From: Paramacrobiotus metropolitanus
Lineage: Eukaryota; Tardigrada; Eutardigrada; Parachela; Macrobiotidae
Assembly (NCBI RefSeq): GCF_019649055.1
Contig: NW_026570276.1
Span: 310,001 to 374,000, forward strand
Length of the DNA: 64,000 nucleotides
Direction of reading: 5' to 3'
Position numbers and translations under genes: made by a program. Below are positions 60,951-64,000 of the stretch, in pieces (the first letter of the stretch is position 1; each line of letters opens with the position of its first letter). Under the pieces are notes generated by a model that saw nothing but the letters and a program-made list of their open reading frames with translations, was not told the origin of the DNA and ran no database searches.

Positions 60951-63790
60951 TCATTTGTCGGTAAATGTTCGCATTGTACCACCAACCGGCTGCTTATCCT
61001 CAGTCACACATTCTGCCAAGTAGGCATTCCGCCGTAATATCATTCGATACAGAAAGAAGATTTGCTTGGCCTTATTCATTGCGTTAAGCTGTTTCCGGAA
61101 TTTTGCCAACCACGCAAATGTTTGTTCAGCTGCCATCGTGTTCCGCTTTTCCGCCTCTGGATAGGTTGAGTAGAAATTATCCGGGTGATAATCCTTGCTG
61201 CATCTTGGGTCTTTGTGGTTTTGAATGTGCAATCCGTCGATAATTTTGCTGACTCGCAGCCACATCTCGTCAAATGGTTTAGGTAATGGAAGCCGTTCAC
61301 AAGCAGCTTTCAGCCGGTTCAATTGGCAAATGTTGTCGTAGCAGACAAATATCTTCTTCCACTCCTCAGGTGGCACATCTTGCAGCAGTTGATACAATCC
61401 GGTTATTAGAAAGAGGAATACTTGTCCCAGGCTTTCTGCCCTATTGAAGATAGCTCGAGAATAAATGAACCCCAAAACACGAGCTCAAACAAAATATTAT
61501 CGTGAAAGCTCAAACAAAATATTACCCTGCAAGATTACGAAGTACTTCGCAGTCAATGAAAATGCGTGCAAATATACAGTAGATCGGTAGCTGAAAATTA
61601 TTTATATTTTTATACGATTGCATACTATAGCCAAGCACGACGGTAAAAAAATTGAAAGTTTAAATTCTGCGTATAATTTCTGAGGGATAATTACGCATCT
61701 GGTATGGATTTGTCGATACGAACGTGCGGCTGTCAGGCATAATAAAGTTTTAACCTCCACTCACATACCGGCATATAAACAATTCCTTCGGCTGCGTGGC
61801 ACCAGAAAACGATTTACTGACTTTGGTAGCCATGAACTTGTCTATCGAACGATGCTAACCTGCTCACTGTACGATGAGTTGCGTGCGAGAAAAAACCAAA
61901 AGAGGAGAAGGGCATTTTATTTAGGCACTTGGTACGTCCGGTATGTTGTATTTCATGTACAGAGTACAGTATGTGGCTTATCCCATAATGCTTTGCATTC
62001 GTTTAGCGTTCTTACCTAAAAGATTAGTGAATCATGCCTTTTCTGGAACTGCTGGTTGTTCGGAATCATCGCCAGGCCCAGGAACAGTTAATTTGGACAA
62101 AGGCAGTACTGATACAATGCGCGTGAATGATTTAATACTGCTTCCGGAGTAAGCGTTGAACGAAAAAGTTCCTATAAAGCAATGTGCGCCGGTCCCGCGC
62201 GCACATCGACAAACATTGCTATCTGCAAGCAAGGCGCGCAGTGCAACCTCGAAGTCTCTAATAGTTGAATATAGTCCAGGTGGGGACTTTATTTTTGCTT
62301 AGATGTTAACCTGTTCCTTCCAATTGATATCAAAGTTATACCGCGGAGAACGTTTGCTCCTGTAGCTGAAGCAGCATGGGAGTTTTTATTTTTGTCACTT
62401 GTATTAGCGAGTCAAGATGTTGAGGCCCATTCTACAAAACTTATCTGCAAAGTGTAGGTCTACGGTGCTCTCGCCAGTGGTAACCAACGTCGGACAATTT
62501 TGAGACCGCTGATAACTGAAGGTCGCTTACGCCTGCTGCCCATTTGCTTGACGCGAAAAAATGTAAATAAATGAACTAGGTAGTTGACTCTGTGTGTTAC
62601 TTTACATAACTTAAGTTTTTGTAGTATGTGAAAACATGGTATGATCTTGACAAAAACGGGCAGTAAAGCATAGTATAGCCAGTAAATAAAATTTTCTAGT
62701 AAATTTCTGCATACGTCACAAGATTGTGCTGGCAGATAGCCCTTTTAAAACTGTCTATATGACAATGCATTGTTGTCTGAAAAGTTTTTGAATTTAGTTG
62801 TAGTGAAACGGAATGCCATTTGTCGTTAGTATCAGTCAGCCCGTTGGTGTCAGATTGATACTATTTCTGGGTTAACGATGTTACGATATCGTCTGGTAAA
62901 TTTAACACGGTTCCGCGACTATATTACTCATGCCAGGCTTTTGGTGGTCAAGCTTTGTTTGTCGAGCAGCGGTTAAGTTTTTGTACCTGTAAATTGGAGC
63001 AAAGCTATAGACGTGTCCCGTTGGTCCAACTAGAAATAAGTAGCCACGGCTATATAGGTGCCCTCGCTGATTTTGGCCCTTGTTCTTTCTGCAGCTGACT
63101 TGCGGATCAAATTTTCGGCAAGCAGTCTCCGGGGAAGCGTTATCCATTTCTCCACTTAGGAGGGCATTAATGTCCGACATTGCTTTAGATTTTAGCATAT
63201 TCGAGACCCCTGGAACGTATTCACCACTTGATTACAAAGAAGATTTTTGGTTAATTTGCCTAAAACGTACCTGCCATGTGAATGGTGATATGTTCACATT
63301 GTTCTTTTATGGCGGACTCCAGATGTTTATGTTTAACGCAGTGCAGACAGGTGCCGTCTGGTTCGTTTGTACATACATTCGGAAAGTTCAGCAATGGAAT
63401 ACTCTCCACAATATTCTGAAACAGTCCCAAGAAGATGTAATTGTACTTTACTGCCTCCTGAAGTTTTTTAAGTAAACGGGGTAGATGGTTAAGGTGTTTA
63501 AATAAAATAAATATTTGTTATCGTAGTAGCTGGTACTTCGCACCCACCAGAACCTCAGCGATGCAGTGTCTGAAACCAGCTTTCCATATTCCGTCCATGA
63601 TGATCACCCTTCCACACTGTCGCGCAATGCACGCAGGGGTGCATTTATGTCTGTACACGGTGGAAAATATCGCGTCCATTCTCTTGTGCAAGTACTGCAG
63701 AATACCCTTTTTCTCATCGAAGTTGAATAGCTGACTATCCTGTTCCCGAATGTCGCTTTCAATCTCGTGCCGCATGAAAGTGGCCGCCAC
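60951..63790 (-). CDS. KDZ-like transposase, four exons (5' end uncertain)
   Basis: Minus strand. Exons: 63790-63548, 63457-63271, 63209-62987 and 61440-60951, with donors GTGGGT, GTACGT and GTACAA and acceptors CTTCAG, TTCCAG and AATAG; all junctions keep frame. Catalytic features of a DDE-type KDZ (Kyakuja-Dileera-Zisupton) transposase: I-M-D-G-I-W-K in exon 1, C-Y-D-N-I-C in the last exon, and A-E-Q-T-F-A-W-L with the likely Glu; C-L-H-C and C-R-K-N-K-G form Cys blocks in between, and N-H-K-D-P-R-C follows. The assignment is from motif pattern. No disabling change was seen. ACAG-TGGCG at 63790 could be an acceptor, so further exons may lie upstream. Inverted ends were not found. Confidence 0.65.
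61441..62986. other. Third intron of the KDZ-like gene
   Basis: 1.5 kb, AT-rich, with no internal gene recognised. Its donor is at 62986-62985 and its acceptor at 61442-61441. Confidence 0.5.
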
Positions 63791-64000
63791 TGTCTTCCGA
63801 GAGAAAACTGTAAATTTTAATTATCTGTGTTTAATTGGAAAGCATTTCCAAAACGAAACTGAAATAACCATACAAAATAGGAGAAACTCTGCCGACTAAG
63901 CCGTTGGTTACCGGTACTTAATTTCACCGAATATATTTCGTATACTGAACGCCCTCCCTTAACCAATGACTGGAGTTGACTTTAAAATGCCAAATGCATG

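Noticed and set aside
63080-63475. 131-codon plus-strand frame.
   Set aside because: Antisense to exons of the KDZ-like transposase, whose splice junctions and motifs fit better.

Overview
The window is eukaryotic: genes are sparse and split by introns with GT/AG borders, codon usage is mixed, and about half the sequence is repeats or transposons. Several families suggest an ecdysozoan and most probably a tardigrade: a rhodopsin-like GPCR family with an N-R-I-W-A-V third-helix motif, an F-box protein, a protein with a W-W-L-G-Y / H-S-R-H-L type N-terminal domain, ApoD-like lipocalins, and FLYWCH-MULE and KDZ-type transposases. The tardigrade placement is inference from family style and no database was searched.

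Layout. 0.2-2.2 kb: a FLYWCH/MULE transposase gene in two exons with one frameshift. 2.7-6.5 kb: a non-autonomous DNA element with 330-bp inverted ends; nested inside it at 4507-5411 is a miniature LTR element (LTR-internal-LTR-internal-LTR, TSD GATG) whose 178-bp LTRs each carry a tRNA-like Pol III module with A box, B box and T-run. 6.8-7.1 kb: last exon of a GPCR. 7.96-8.26 kb: start of a small secreted-protein gene into which a giant LTR retrotransposon has jumped.

The giant element occupies 8258-32401 (24,144 bp, 325-bp LTRs differing at 2 sites, TSD GGTT). It is Ty3/Gypsy-like: Gag with CCHC knuckle, a canonical -1 frameshift signal, protease, RT, RNase H and integrase, followed by three extra ORFs including one of 1736 codons with a novel domain in three tandem copies. 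From leader to 3' non-coding region it is studded with about 140 copies of AAGGTCA / TGACCTT in every reading frame and both orientations, a sequence-level constraint independent of the proteins. The pol region is broken in several places although the LTRs are nearly identical.

32.8-33.7 kb: a foldback repeat. 34.0-35.0 kb: an immunoglobulin-domain gene. 35.3-35.5 kb: GPCR relics. 36.6-38.5 kb: two paralogous two-exon genes for tiny secreted cysteine-rich (WAP-like) peptides, minus strand. 40.2-43.4 kb: two tandem lipocalin genes. 44.3-48.4 kb: two GPCR paralogues, minus strand, one broken. 51.2-53.8 kb: an F-box gene and an upstream conserved gene, minus strand. 56.0-57.3 kb: an 82-bp GC-rich minisatellite. 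58.6-59.9 kb: relic of a SHPRH-like RING/helicase gene. 61.0-63.8 kb: a four-exon KDZ-like transposase, minus strand.

The most unusual material is the giant element (motif saturation, frameshift signal, leader hairpins, extra ORFs) and the Pol III-carrying miniature LTR element, which shares its LTR termini, primer-binding site and 4-bp TSD length with the giant element and so may be mobilised by it.
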